From: Paralithodes platypus
Lineage: Eukaryota > Arthropoda > Malacostraca > Decapoda > Lithodidae
Direction: 5' to 3'
Assembly (NCBI GenBank): GCA_032716605.1
Contig: CM064485.1
Location: forward strand, 35,984,658-36,048,657
Length of the DNA stretch: 64,000 bases
Notes under the pieces: generated by a model
Database searches by the model: none
Told to the model about the DNA's origin: nothing
Seen by the model: the letters and a program-made list of their open reading frames with translations, nothing else
Shown: piece by piece, positions 10,751-20,733 of the stretch
Position numbering within the stretch: position 1 is the first letter of the stretch
Layout of the letters: each line of letters starts with the position of its first letter
Position numbers and translations under genes: made by a program

Positions 10751-11298
10751 ATCAACTCTGCGTAAGCAGAGTTTGGTATCACCCCCCCCGTATAGTGGGT
10801 ACCACCGGAAAAATAATGTCTGTCGTTGTTGTTGTTGTTGTCGTCCGTCTGTCCCGAAACTCCTAGACCGTTGGACGGATTTTCACCAAATTTCACACGA
10901 ACATGTGTTGGGTAAATGCGAACGTCTGTCAAAAAAGATTTTTTGAATTTGTGCAATAATTATGATTTTAGGTCCAAAATATGGTTTTACCCCAAAATAT
11001 GGTTATCCCCCCCCCCCCCCCCACACACACACACACCCAGCAATGAATGCGTTCTGGGGCGAAAACATCTCGCTCCGCATTTGCTAGGTTAAGTTAGTTT
11101 AATTGGCATTAGAAGTGATGGTAGTAATAGTGGGATTGATGGTGATAGTAGTGATGATGGTGATAATAGTAGTGATGATGGTTGTATTTGTATTGATGAT
11201 TACAGTAGTGTTAATTATGACAGTAGTAGATAATTATGATGGTGACAGTAGTAGATATGATGGTGACAATACTTTTAGTAGTGATGATGGTCATGTTA

Positions 11299-12842
11299 GG
11301 TACTTAAGAATTGCTCCTTGGTGCTCGCTCCTGTATTGGCAACATTTTTCCGTCTGTGTACTCATACCTCATGCTTCCCAGTACCCTGGAAAGAAGCAAA
11401 CATCCATCCAGTTCCTAAAAAAAGGTGCCTCTTCAGATCCATCAAACTACAGACCAATAGCTATAACTTCCACTCTTGGTAAAGTCTTTGAAATTATATT
11501 AAATAATCACATAATTAAGCATCTTGAGAATAATAAATTAATCAGTGATAGGCAATATGGTTTTAGACGATGTCGATCAAATGCAGACATTCTTTGCCTT
11601 CTTACGCATCAAATCAACCAAGCTACAGACCAACATGGTGAAACACATACAATAGCACTGGATATATCAAAGGCATTTGATAGAGTCTGGCAACAATCGT
11701 TATTGTCGAAGATGTCACACTACGGCCTTGCATCATTAGTTCCACTAATTTCTTCTTATCTTCATAACAGAAAAATATGTGAAATGGTAGATGGCCTTTA
11801 TTCTCAATTTCATTCAATAAATGCTGGTGTTCCCCAGGGATCAGTTTTGGCCCCAACTCTGTTCCTCATTCATATCAATGATCTCATATCTACCACTCAT
11901 AATCCAATACATTCCTACGCAGATGACTCAACACTCCACAGTTCCTTCACATCTACAAATTCTTTCACCCAACCCGATCTTATCAATTCAAAAATAAACA
12001 CTGCAATTTCTCTGAACCAGGACCTTTCTAGAATTAATGAATGGGGACAAAAGAATCTAGTTTCCTTTAATGCACAGAAAACCAAGTACATTCAATTTTC
12101 TAACCGACAGAATCTCACTGACTCCCATATATTTTTTAATGATGTAAATATTCCCACTTCCCCTAGTATTGACATTCTCGGTGTAACATTAACTACTAAC
12201 TTGAGCTGGACACATTATGTTAGAAGCATTGCTAAGAATGCCTCTAAAAAACTGGGACTCCTGTACAGAGTTCGAGAATTCTTCACTGACGAGCAGTTGG
12301 CCGTAATATATAAAAGTCATGTGCGTTCTCAGATGGATTACTGTTCACCTCTGTGGGGTGGAAGTGGAGTGGTTGCATTGAGGCAGTTGGACAAAATTCA
12401 AAATAAAGCTATTAGATTAATCAATAACCCTGCAATCACACAGGACCTTCCTACATAATCCATACGAAGAAACGTTGCATCCCTTGCATTATTCTACAGA
12501 TATTTTCACAGCAATTGTTCCGAGGAACTTGCTTCAATTGTGCCGCCTCTCCACATCTTTCCCCGTAGAACTAAGGCAGCTGAGAGCGACCATGAATTTA
12601 CACTTTCTCCTTCACAATGCAGAACTTCTGCTTATCAGAATTCATTTATCCCCAGAGCTACTACTCTTTGGAATTCACTTTCCTCGAATTGCTTTCCACA
12701 AACTTACAATCTACAAAATAATGTTTAAATCCAGTTGTTACAAACATTTTATGAATGGAGGATGCCTTTAGGCACATGGACCTTTTTGTTTTATCTGTGT
12801 TTTTCCTTCCTCCGTTCATTGTCTCTTAAAAATAAAAATAAA
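11299..12842 (+). mobile_element. Jockey-type LINE (family L-A), copy 2, nested in HINE copy B
   Basis: Nearly identical to copy 1 from GTACTTAAGAATTGCTCC to the 3' end ...TTCATTGTCTCTTAAAAATA, but truncated further, so only the RT domain and tail remain. It is inserted in the trinucleotide core, whose repetitive sequence makes any target duplication ambiguous. The RT runs in the frame 11400-12458. One extra A in an A-run near 11418 (7 A against 6 in copy 1) puts the first 35 codons out of frame. A TAA at 12456-12458 interrupts PT.SIRRN, where copy 1 has TTA (Leu). Confidence 0.85.
11420..12458 (+). pseudogene. Reverse transcriptase domain of L-A copy 2 (disrupted)
   Basis: It contains SNYRPIAITSTLGKVFEIIL, GFRRCRSNAD, ALDISKAFDRVW, GVPQGSVLAP and SYADDSTLH, so every visible RT catalytic motif is intact. 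The frame ends at a premature TAA and then resumes in the same frame for the last 90 or so residues (SIRRNVASLALFYRYFHSNC ... WNSLSSNC). Here the position of copy 1's stop is a serine codon. The upstream open frame beginning at 11103 is translated repeat sequence and not part of this protein. Confidence 0.85.
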
Positions 12843-13427
12843 ATAATAATAGTAGTGATGATGGTGACAAGTAATGATGATAGTTGTAGTGATAATAATG
12901 ACAGTAGTGATGATGGTAGTGACGATGGTGTGAGTATTAGTGATGATGGTGAAAGTTGTAGTGATGATGACAATAGTTGTGATGATGAAGATCATAGTAA
13001 TGGTGATGATGGCAGTAGTAGTGCTGATGGTAATAGCATACATGGTGGTAATACTTGTGACAGTAGTAATGATTATGGTTATAGTAGTAATGATGATGTT
13101 AACAGTAGTAATGATGATTGTAAGATGGTGGTGATGATAGTAGTGATGATGGTTGATAGTTGTAGTATCAATGATGATAGTAGTGATTAAGATGGTAGTG
13201 ACAATGGTGACAGTAGTAGTGATGATGGTGAGAGTAGTAGTGATGATTGTAATTGTAGTAGTGATGATGATCATAGTAATGGTGATCATGACAGTAGTCG
13301 TAATGATTGTGGCAAATGTAGTGATGATGGTGATTGTGATTGATGATGGCATCAGTAGTGATGATGGTAACCCATCGCAGAGTTGGGTATGCCGTTTTGA
13401 TTTTGGGCAAAACGGCACGTCTACTTT

Positions 13428-14095
13428 ATTACTACTCGCTGCTTACGCCCGTCAAGCCAATTCTCAATCCATCGAAATTTGCACCCTTCCATACCATGAG
13501 TTTTTAATATAAATTAAGATATATTTGTGGGGGACTTTGTCTAAGGCTATCTGGTAATCAAGATAGACAATGTTAACGACTTTTCTTTTGTCTTACATAT
13601 TGAAGATATTGTGAAAAAAAAAATAATATAATGGAGATATCTACCTGATAATGAAGGTATATTAAAGAAAGTAAAGTCTATGATCAAGCGTCCAAACCAT
13701 ATTGTCAAAAAAGTGTTAAATTTTATACAATAGTGATATCACTTAGAATGTCATTATTGATTAATAAAGCTGGTGTGGCAGGTGGGATCGTTTTCAAATC
13801 TCCCTCCGTAAAGACTGATGCAAAAAAGTCATTGAGACTATTACTTGTCTGGAATATGTCATCAACAAGATCTCCATTTTCGTTGGTTAGTGGTCCGATT
13901 TGAGAAGATCACCTTTTTACTTTGATTCAATCTATAGACTTCCGTTGGGTTTGACTTGCTTAAGCTTGAAATACATAATTACTGATTTTTCCTACAAAGT
14001 TTAATAAGCTTTTTAGCTTTTTGTTGGAGAGTATGATAGCTTAGCGTGTCTTATTCATTCTTTGTTCTACTGGAAGGGCTGTGAGCATTCTTTGG
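13428..14095 (-). mobile_element. CR1/L2-like LINE fragment, strongly decayed
   Basis: Read on the minus strand, broken frames give a linker (NENGDLVDD..., then FTEGDLKTIPPATPAL), a degenerate motif A region (VPHKYIL-like), and RWIENWLDGRKQRV right at the junction with HINE copy B. The order matches the LINE at 28835-30205. Many indels and stops are present. The LINE ends exactly at the HINE 3' terminus, so the HINE interrupts it. Confidence 0.6.
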
Positions 14096-14108
14096 CATGT
14101 AGACAATT

Positions 14109-14597
14109 TTAACCCTTAACCAACGGCGCACGACATCTGTCGAGTTAAATAAATTTGGACTATGTGGCGGTGCACCACATATGTCGAGTGCCATTTTCAG
14201 CACGTACTGTTGCTGAGAGAGAGAGCTGAGCGGTGGGACGAGCGTAGTAACCTTATGACCGCTCCCCACGACCACCGTGGACGTACTGAACTGTATACCA
14301 CCTTCCTCCCCCTTCTCTCACTCGCTACACAGGGAATTATGTACGGAAATTACCTTATTTTAGGTTTTTTGCACTCGTGTTGCACGATCGTTGTAAGAGA
14401 ACCAGTGGTCGTACAAGGATGGTTCGGGTGTCATTGGAAAGCTCTGTTTACGCCCTTTCAGGGATAGATACTTGTTTTATGCTCTGGGTCTTGTTTATGC
14501 ATGAAAATGAGCACGGAAACAACCCTATTTAGGGTAAAACAAAAAACGCTGGGCGGCACAGTGTAAAATACCCTACCACCCGCTCTTTGTGTGTTAA
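14109..14597. mobile_element. TTAA MITE, family T3, copy 1
   Basis: About 489 bp between TTAA sites, starting TTAACCCTTAACCAACGGCG. It is the reverse complement of the copies at 34623-35110 and 37435-37923. Shared blocks include CTATGTGGCGG, a GAGAGAGAGCTGAGCG block, CACTCGCTACACAGGGAATT, TTGGAAAGCTCTGTTTACGC and CAACCCTATTTAGGGTAAAA. TTAA targets with CCC tips fit piggyBac-like non-autonomous elements (inference). The 101-codon open frame inside is not conserved. Confidence 0.75.
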
Positions 14598-14880
14598 ATA
14601 TCTGTAATCCACCATCTTGGTTTGTCGAGCTGAATGACAAAATGTCATGGGGTTGCAAGAATTTGTGGCATTATTGTATATTTCTGAGAATGTGTTCCAG
14701 ATATCAGTTGTATTAGTATGTGGTTTACGAAGAAGTAATTAGCTTTGTCAAAAATGGTTCATAGTTTATGGAAATTGTATTTCTTGAAATTACCTTTTCA
14801 TGACTCACTTCATTTATTGTTAAGCAATTTAATGTTGAATGTGATTGAACGATGATCGTGTGTACTCCTAATGTTACTTA

Positions 14881-15580
14881 CTATGGGTTTCAGAGGCCAT
14901 GTTACATCGTTTTTCGGGAATAATTTATTAACAAACAGTTGGATCAGTATGATATTTTGACACAGCTTTATTCACACCGTGCCCTAATTTTCGTCAATAT
15001 AGTGCATTACCAAAAATGTAGAATTAAGCCACTTGTCCTTGTGTCATAAGGTTAAAGTCACACATTAATGACTAAGAAACGAACAAGGCTACCGTTGCTT
15101 ACCTGTGAGAACCACCAAACCATGATTGCTCCTCCATCAAACACGGTAGTTATCAGCCACCACCCAAACCTACTATCGCCTTTAAATTCAAGTTATCTGT
15201 CAATATCAAAACATAAATATACAAAAATACATACTTTTTGTATATTTATACTTGATATTGACAGATAACTTGAATTTAAAGGCGATACTAGGGTTGAGTG
15301 GTAGCTGATAACTACCTTTTATGATGGAGGAGCAATAATGGTTTGGTGGTTCTCACAGGTAAGCCACGGTAGCCTTGTTCTTTTCTTAGTCATTAATGTG
15401 TGACTTTAACCTCATGACACAGGGACAAGTGGCTTAATTCTACACTTTTGGTAATGCACTATATTGACGAAAATTAGGGCACAGTGTGAAAAAAGCTGTG
15501 TCAAAATATCATACTGATCCAACTGTTTGTTAACAAGTTATTCCCGAAAAATTATGTAACACGGCCTCGGAAACCCATAA
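14881..15580. mobile_element. 700-bp palindromic element
   Basis: Two arms of about 340 bp, nearly perfect reverse complements, meet near 15230. The left tip is CTATGGGTTTCAGAGGCCAT and the right tip is ACGGCCTCGGAAACCCATA. The innermost arms run through ATCGCCTTTAAATTCAAG, TTATCTGTCAATATCAA and TATAAATATACAAAAA. One arm also exists alone at 486-791. There is no coding capacity. It is probably a foldback-type or MITE-type DNA transposon of unassigned family. Confidence 0.75.
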
Positions 15581-15931
15581 TAGTTTACTATTATAAGTAA
15601 TTTTTAGTCGCAAAGATTTGATCAACAACATTGTTGCAAGTGTTGGATCTTGAACCATTTGAAATAGTGAACGTTCTAATATATTAATAGTCAAGGTCTG
15701 ATTCTGTGATAGATGTCATTGGTTCTCACCATTGTGATACCGGGAAATTGAAGTCTATAAAAAGGTCAACATCTTCATTATCGCATATTATTGCAAGTTG
15801 GAAATAGATCTTTCTATCAGTGTTCAGTGATTGTCCAGGTGGTCAATGTATTAATCCTATGGTTATCTATTCCTATAGATTTTCATTCAAATTAACATAG
15901 ATTATATCAATGTTGTCTATAAGTGGCCTTT
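15581..15931. other. AT-rich non-coding stretch
   Basis: Nothing recognisable seen. Confidence 0.5.
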
Positions 15932-16437
15932 TTAACCTCTCGGCTGTACAGCCCCTGTAGTATACACCATACCCCTGTGCGTAGGTATTTTGATTCATTC
16001 CTCACTAAAACCGTTAGTTTACCATAAATATAATTAATACTTATCCATATGCACCTATTTTACGTTTAATATGAAGATAGTAACATGTGACAACAATAAA
16101 ACAAGTGGGAATAGTGTTTAGATGGTCAAAATCGCGAATAAATACCGAGCGGTTCATTCATGAAATGTGGAGCAGAGCGAGGCAACCCCACCTCTCGCGA
16201 GGTCTGAAGCATGACTGAGTCTCTCACCCCACCCTCTACCTTACCCAACACACTCGCTAGTCACATAACCACACCCTGCAACCGGCTTGCAGATGTTAGC
16301 AAGAAAATATACCAATGAATAAGGGAATAACGGGGAAAATAGGTGATAATTGAAGGGGGGGAGGGGGGGGGGGGATGGAGGAAGGAGGGGTCGCCCAGTA
16401 AAACCTCTTAAGAGTCTCCCCGCAGCTGCCGGGTTAA
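15932..16437. mobile_element. TTAA MITE, family T4, copy 1
   Basis: About 506 bp from TTAACCTCTCGGCTGTACAG to CAGCTGCCGGGTTAA. It aligns, in reverse orientation, with 57229-57845 (shared GTGCGTAGGTAT, CCTATTTTACGTTTAATATG, AACAATAAAACAAGTG, CACACTCGC/GCTAG and AATAGGTGATAATTGAAGGG) and with the partial copy at the window end. A G-tract of about 10 lies at 16364-16373. Non-coding. Confidence 0.7.
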
Positions 16438-19046
16438 TAAAAGTGGGTGAAGATCTTTCTTTACATACAGTAAAATGCCTCCCTCATTTTTGTTTATCCG
16501 CCTACTTTCAAACATTGCATATCCGGGAATATTGTATTCAGCTAAAAAGACTCCTTTTTCGATGTTTAGCCATGATTCGGTAATACCTATTGCATCAAAA
16601 TTTCAGTGAATGCAATTTCCTCAAGGTCTGAACATTTGTTATGGATACTACAAGCATTTTCAAAAAACACTTTAACTCAAGGACTGTGGCAAGCCACACT
16701 TGAGGCTAAGCGGGGAGGTTGCGGGAATCCACACTTGTGGCACGGAATTAAACACATCAAATAAAACGCGCTAGTGGTGGGATTTTAGTGACAAATCGAA
16801 CTAAATGGCATATCTCCATACCTTCACCTCCTCTCCTAACCTTTCCTCTCTCTCCCTCCCTCCCTCCCTCACTCTACTCCCCCCCTCCCTTCCTCTAATT
16901 CTCCAGCTTCCTCCCTCTACTTCCTCCCTCCCCCACTCCATCCACTGCCTCCTACCCCCCTCATATACCTATCCCTTCTTTCATTCCCTCCCTGCAATGC
17001 TGAAGAGAGAAAGAGAGAGAGACAGGAGGAAGAGGGAAGCAAGGCGTGAGTGCTAAGTAGGGTGGGAGTGAGAGACAAAGAGAGAGAGAGGAGGGTGTGT
17101 GTGTGTGTGTGTTAGAGAGGGAGATAGAGGGAATAAATGGGTGAAATATAGTGGATGAGCGAATATAATAAATACGATTGTGATAGGAAAAGGAATAAAG
17201 AAGATCTGACGTGGGAGGCTAGTGGTGTGGTGTCTACTTGGGTAGGGATGATTAGGGTATGGGACAAGTACCTGGAACTGAAGGAGGTCAAGAGAAAAGT
17301 AGTATTGTTGGGTAAACAATAGCTTACAATCCCCTTAACAATTGGTGGAATATGAGAGGTGGAGTGCTTGTGATTTTGCACCTGCATTTTTTGTTTTTTA
17401 AGCTAAGCACAGCATAATGCAAAATTACACAAATATATAGGTTATAAAATTGGTTAGCTGGCTTAAAACGCTCTTATACAAAGCAAAAAAAAAAAGCACT
17501 AAGGAAATAACTTTGTTCTGTACAATGTTTACAGGGAAATGAGCAATACAGCATTGATAGATTTAACCGGGATACTCAGGAGTTTGACATAAGACTGAAA
17601 AGTTATATTGAGACACTGAAATTGGGATGAAAACTGAACAAATTTAAAATAAGATTTAACAGTAAGGCAGGGAAATAATTAAAACAAAATATATGTATCA
17701 CCAGCGAACAAATATATAATTTTATATTTAATCACTGAACTAAGAATGAAACAGAACGAAGGTTAGTAATGGAAAGACTAACAGTGTACCAAACCAGGAA
17801 GGTCCTAACATGTGGCCAGAAAGTTGCTCGTCGAAAATTGCCAGACACAATGTTAATGTGACAGCACCTGAATGCTGATGCATTGTTGCACAAAGCATAG
17901 TCAATTATATTTATCATGGATGTTAACCCTCTCCGACATATGACGCGATTTTGAGCCTATTGGGGATACTTTAAAGCCTTTGTTACCATCAGTGTTATTT
18001 ATAGACCTTTAGTTTAGTTACTTCAACCTCTGCAGTTGTCTTTCAGTTAGCTGTGGGCAGAAAACTAATTTTGGATAGCTAATTATAAGAGTGAGAGAAC
18101 TCTATTTCTTATTGCTAATCTGGTAATCTCTGCGTCATAAATGCGTGAAAGGATTAATATATACCACTCTACAGGTATTATAATAAACACATTTGTTTTC
18201 TTAATGGTGACATTTTAAGCAAATGCACGCCAACTAATGTTCATGGTTGTATTTCCAGATAAATATACCTAAGAGCTCTAAGAATATTTCTAAGTGACTA
18301 AGTGACTAAGACTATTTCATGTCTCCACAACATGGGCATTAGGAACTGGCTGGATGGGTAAATGGAATCATCACCAAAATTAACTCGAGTAAGCTTTTGA
18401 ATAACCAGAAAGGTTAATATAGTTCAACTAGAACAATATATATTTCTGGTGTGTGTGTGTGTGTGCGCTATGGATGAGTGGAAGTGGGGTCACGATCATT
18501 GTGGATAATATTACATAAATTAAAGACATGTTAAATAAAAGATAACCATTACTATATGGGTAGCAAATGAAAGTAATAACTTAATTAATAGAGACCTTCA
18601 CATTTGTGTTATTATGTGCTTGATCGTTAGAAATAAGGCACAGGCGTCCTTCATGACCATCCTAATTCCTTAATATTTAGTGAAATAACATTTACCAACT
18701 ATACATAATATCGTGTAAAGTAATCCAAAACAAATTGTGTTTATGTTATCCTAATGGACGTTGTCACTTGAACACATTTTGTTGCGAACGTGTGTCTGAT
18801 TCTGGTATAATTATGTACAGAGTTTCAGACAAATTTGAAAAGTAATTAATACTCTTCAAGATTACGAACTACTAGACTTTAAAACCATAATTATGAATTG
18901 GTAGCCGATCGTCGTTTAATCCACTAGACTCTAAGGCAACACATATTTGTAGTGGGCTTCTGTGACTTAGATACATCCTCCTCTATAATTATCGGGTCAC
19001 TTGAGGACCTTAGTGGTAAATATATCTGGAGTCACAGTTTCCTAGT
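16438..19046. other. Unassigned stretch, CT-rich then GA-rich
   Basis: 16830-16985 is pyrimidine-rich (CTCCCTCCCTCC type) and 17000-17135 is purine-rich (GAGAGAGAG, then GTGTGTGT). These account for the serine/leucine/proline-rich open frames there. The rest is AT-rich with a short (GT)n at 18449-18466. No convincing exon, RNA or transposon seen. Confidence 0.4.
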
Positions 19047-19416
19047 TTAAGGGGAGATGGACCATTGTTCTGGTCCCCCTACTTCCTCATGCTTAGCCCC
19101 ATTAGTTTTCAGAGTTTTAAACGTTTGCCCCATTAATTTGGCGATTTTAAGACCTTTCACCCAATTATTTGTCAATATTAGGACCTTTCGTGCCATTTAG
19201 TTGTCGATTTTTTTCCTGGCGAGCGATAGCAAGCCTATATTTTTATGAGGAACCGGCCTTTGGCCGGGAAAATTTTCTACCGAAAATTCTACTGTACAAA
19301 TATATCTCAAAGGGGTCTAGATGGTGTTTGTTTAAGCTTGATAGAGGTCTAGGGAGAAAACTAAGAAAATAGTAAAGAGGTAAAAAAGTCAACTAAATAC
19401 GCCCATCTCCCCTTAA
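19047..19416. mobile_element. TTAA MITE, family T2, copy 1
   Basis: 370 bp from TTAAGGGGAGATGG to its exact inverted tip CCATCTCCCCTTAA. The interior has GCCCCATTAGTTTT, CCTGGCGAGCGATAGCAAGCC, a CCGGCCTTTGGCCGG hairpin, TTTTCTACCGAAAA and AAGCTTGATAGAGGTCTAG. TTAA ends with GGG tips suggest a piggyBac-like non-autonomous element. Relatives are at 19620-20733, 26731-27091, 59519-59880, and fragments at 38190 and 51105. Confidence 0.8.
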
Positions 19417-19619
19417 TAATATACTAGAGCTATGTATATTATCCGACAATGTTTACCTTCATTATGACCGTATTATAACTCTAATTGCTTGTAATCTTAA
19501 GTACTTACGCCTGAAAGAAACATTATTAGCACATAATTATCCTATTACTTAGTCTGATAACTTGTAGCCGATACCACATCCATACACTTCACCGATAGTA
19601 AGACTCGTGTGACACTGGC

Positions 19620-20733
19620 TTAAGGTTGTCTTTTCTGGACTCCCTTCTCCCTTGTGTTTAGCCCCATTAGTTTTGATATATTAGGATATGCAGCCCGTTA
19701 GTTTGGCGATTTTAACACCTTTTGCCCCATTTCGTTGTCAATTGTAAGACCTTTCGTGCTATTTAGGTGTCGATTTTTTCCTGGCGAGTGATAGGGAACC
19801 AGTTATTTTAACAGGAACCGGCCTACGGCCGGGGCATTTTTGTACCCATAAATGTTATATAAAGCTTGATGGAGGTCTAGTGAGGAAAAATAAAATAAAA
19901 AAATAAATACCGGTAGATAGAAAACAAAAACTTAATTGTTCGCCTTATACCAAATTGACGCCAACAATTGGATGGTGTTAACCTTTATATCCAGAAGTTT
20001 ATGCCGACTATTGTTCTGGGTTGAATAAATGGAAATAATTTTGCAAAACAAACATGTGGTTTGGTATTCAGAGACATACTGATCGGATAAATGAATTGCT
20101 GCATAATACAGTACTTTTATAATACAATTGCTGCATAATACAGTACTTTTATAATACAATTGCTGCATAATACAGTACTTTTATAATACAATTGCTGCAT
20201 AATACAGTACTTTTATAATACAATTGCTGCATAATACAGTACTTTTATAATACAATTGCTGCATAATACAGTACTTTTATAATACAATTGCTGCATAATA
20301 CAGTACTTTTATAATACAATTGCTGCATAATACAGTACTTTTATAATACAATTGCTTGCTGCATAATACAGTACTTTTATAATACAATTAACGGGGTAGA
20401 GTTTGTTTATTAGTTTATATATTTATTTATCTATTATTGCTTTAGTTTCCTCCCTTAGACCTCGATTAAGCTTAATACATTATCCTCAAAATCCTACTTC
20501 AAGATAGAATGTCTCAGCCGAAGGCCGGTTCCTCCAAAAATACAGGCTCGCTATCACTCGCCAGGAAAATGTCGCCATTTAAGTGGCACGAAAGGTCGAT
20601 ATTGATAAAACAATGGGTTAAAAGGTCTTATGATTGCCAAAATAATGGGGCGAACTTTTTAAAATCTCAAAACTAATGGGGCTAAACATGAGGGAGAAGG
20701 GGCCCCCAGAAAAGGCAACTACCTTCTCTTTAA
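19620..20733. mobile_element. Composite of two T2 MITE arms in inverted orientation
   Basis: TTAA at both outer ends. The left arm (19620-19890) starts GGTTGTCTTTTCTGG and the right arm (about 20425-20733) ends CCAGAAAAGGCAACTACC. Both carry GCCCCATTAGTTTT, the GGCGAGYGATAGCRARCC core, the CCGGCC hairpin and AAGCTTGATGGAGGTCTA or their complements. The segment between the arms (about 19920-20400) has unrelated sequence and a 32-bp minisatellite. Confidence 0.65.
20093..20390. repeat. 32-bp minisatellite, about 9 units
   Basis: The unit begins GCATAATACAGTACTTTTAT and continues AATACAATTGCT, with nine GCATAATACAG starts from 20101 to 20361. Spacing is exactly 32 bp, except that the last interval is 36 bp through an extra TGCT. 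Units are essentially identical, so the expansion is recent. There are no unique spacers, so it is not a CRISPR array. Confidence 0.95.

Larger units (their letters stand above)
10751..13427 (+). mobile_element. HINE-like (Helentron-type) element, copy B, with nested LINE
   Basis: The 5' end ATCAACTCTGCG has hairpin AACTCTGC-GTAA-GCAGAGTT. Then come a trinucleotide patch, ACTCCTAGACCGTT, a poly-C/CA tract (11009-11034) and a long GAT/GGT/AGT-type trinucleotide core. The 3' end has CGCAGAGTTGGG, hairpin GCCGTTTTG-ATTTTGGG-CAAAACGGC and the terminus ACGTCTACTTT. CAACTCTGCG at the 5' end and CGCAGAGTTG near the 3' end form subterminal inverted repeats. The core is split by LINE L-A copy 2 (11299-12842). 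No Rep/helicase gene is present, so the element is non-autonomous. Confidence 0.75.

Noticed and set aside
12816..13512. Long open frames on both strands rich in Met/Val, Ile/Thr, Ser/Asp or His/Tyr (also at 50064-50361, 51735-52224, 54051-55430)
   Set aside because: They are translations of a GAT/GGT/AGT trinucleotide array inside HINE elements. A period-3 repeat opens several frames at once.
14162..14467. 101-codon frame inside T3 MITE copy 1
   Set aside because: Not conserved in the two other T3 copies.
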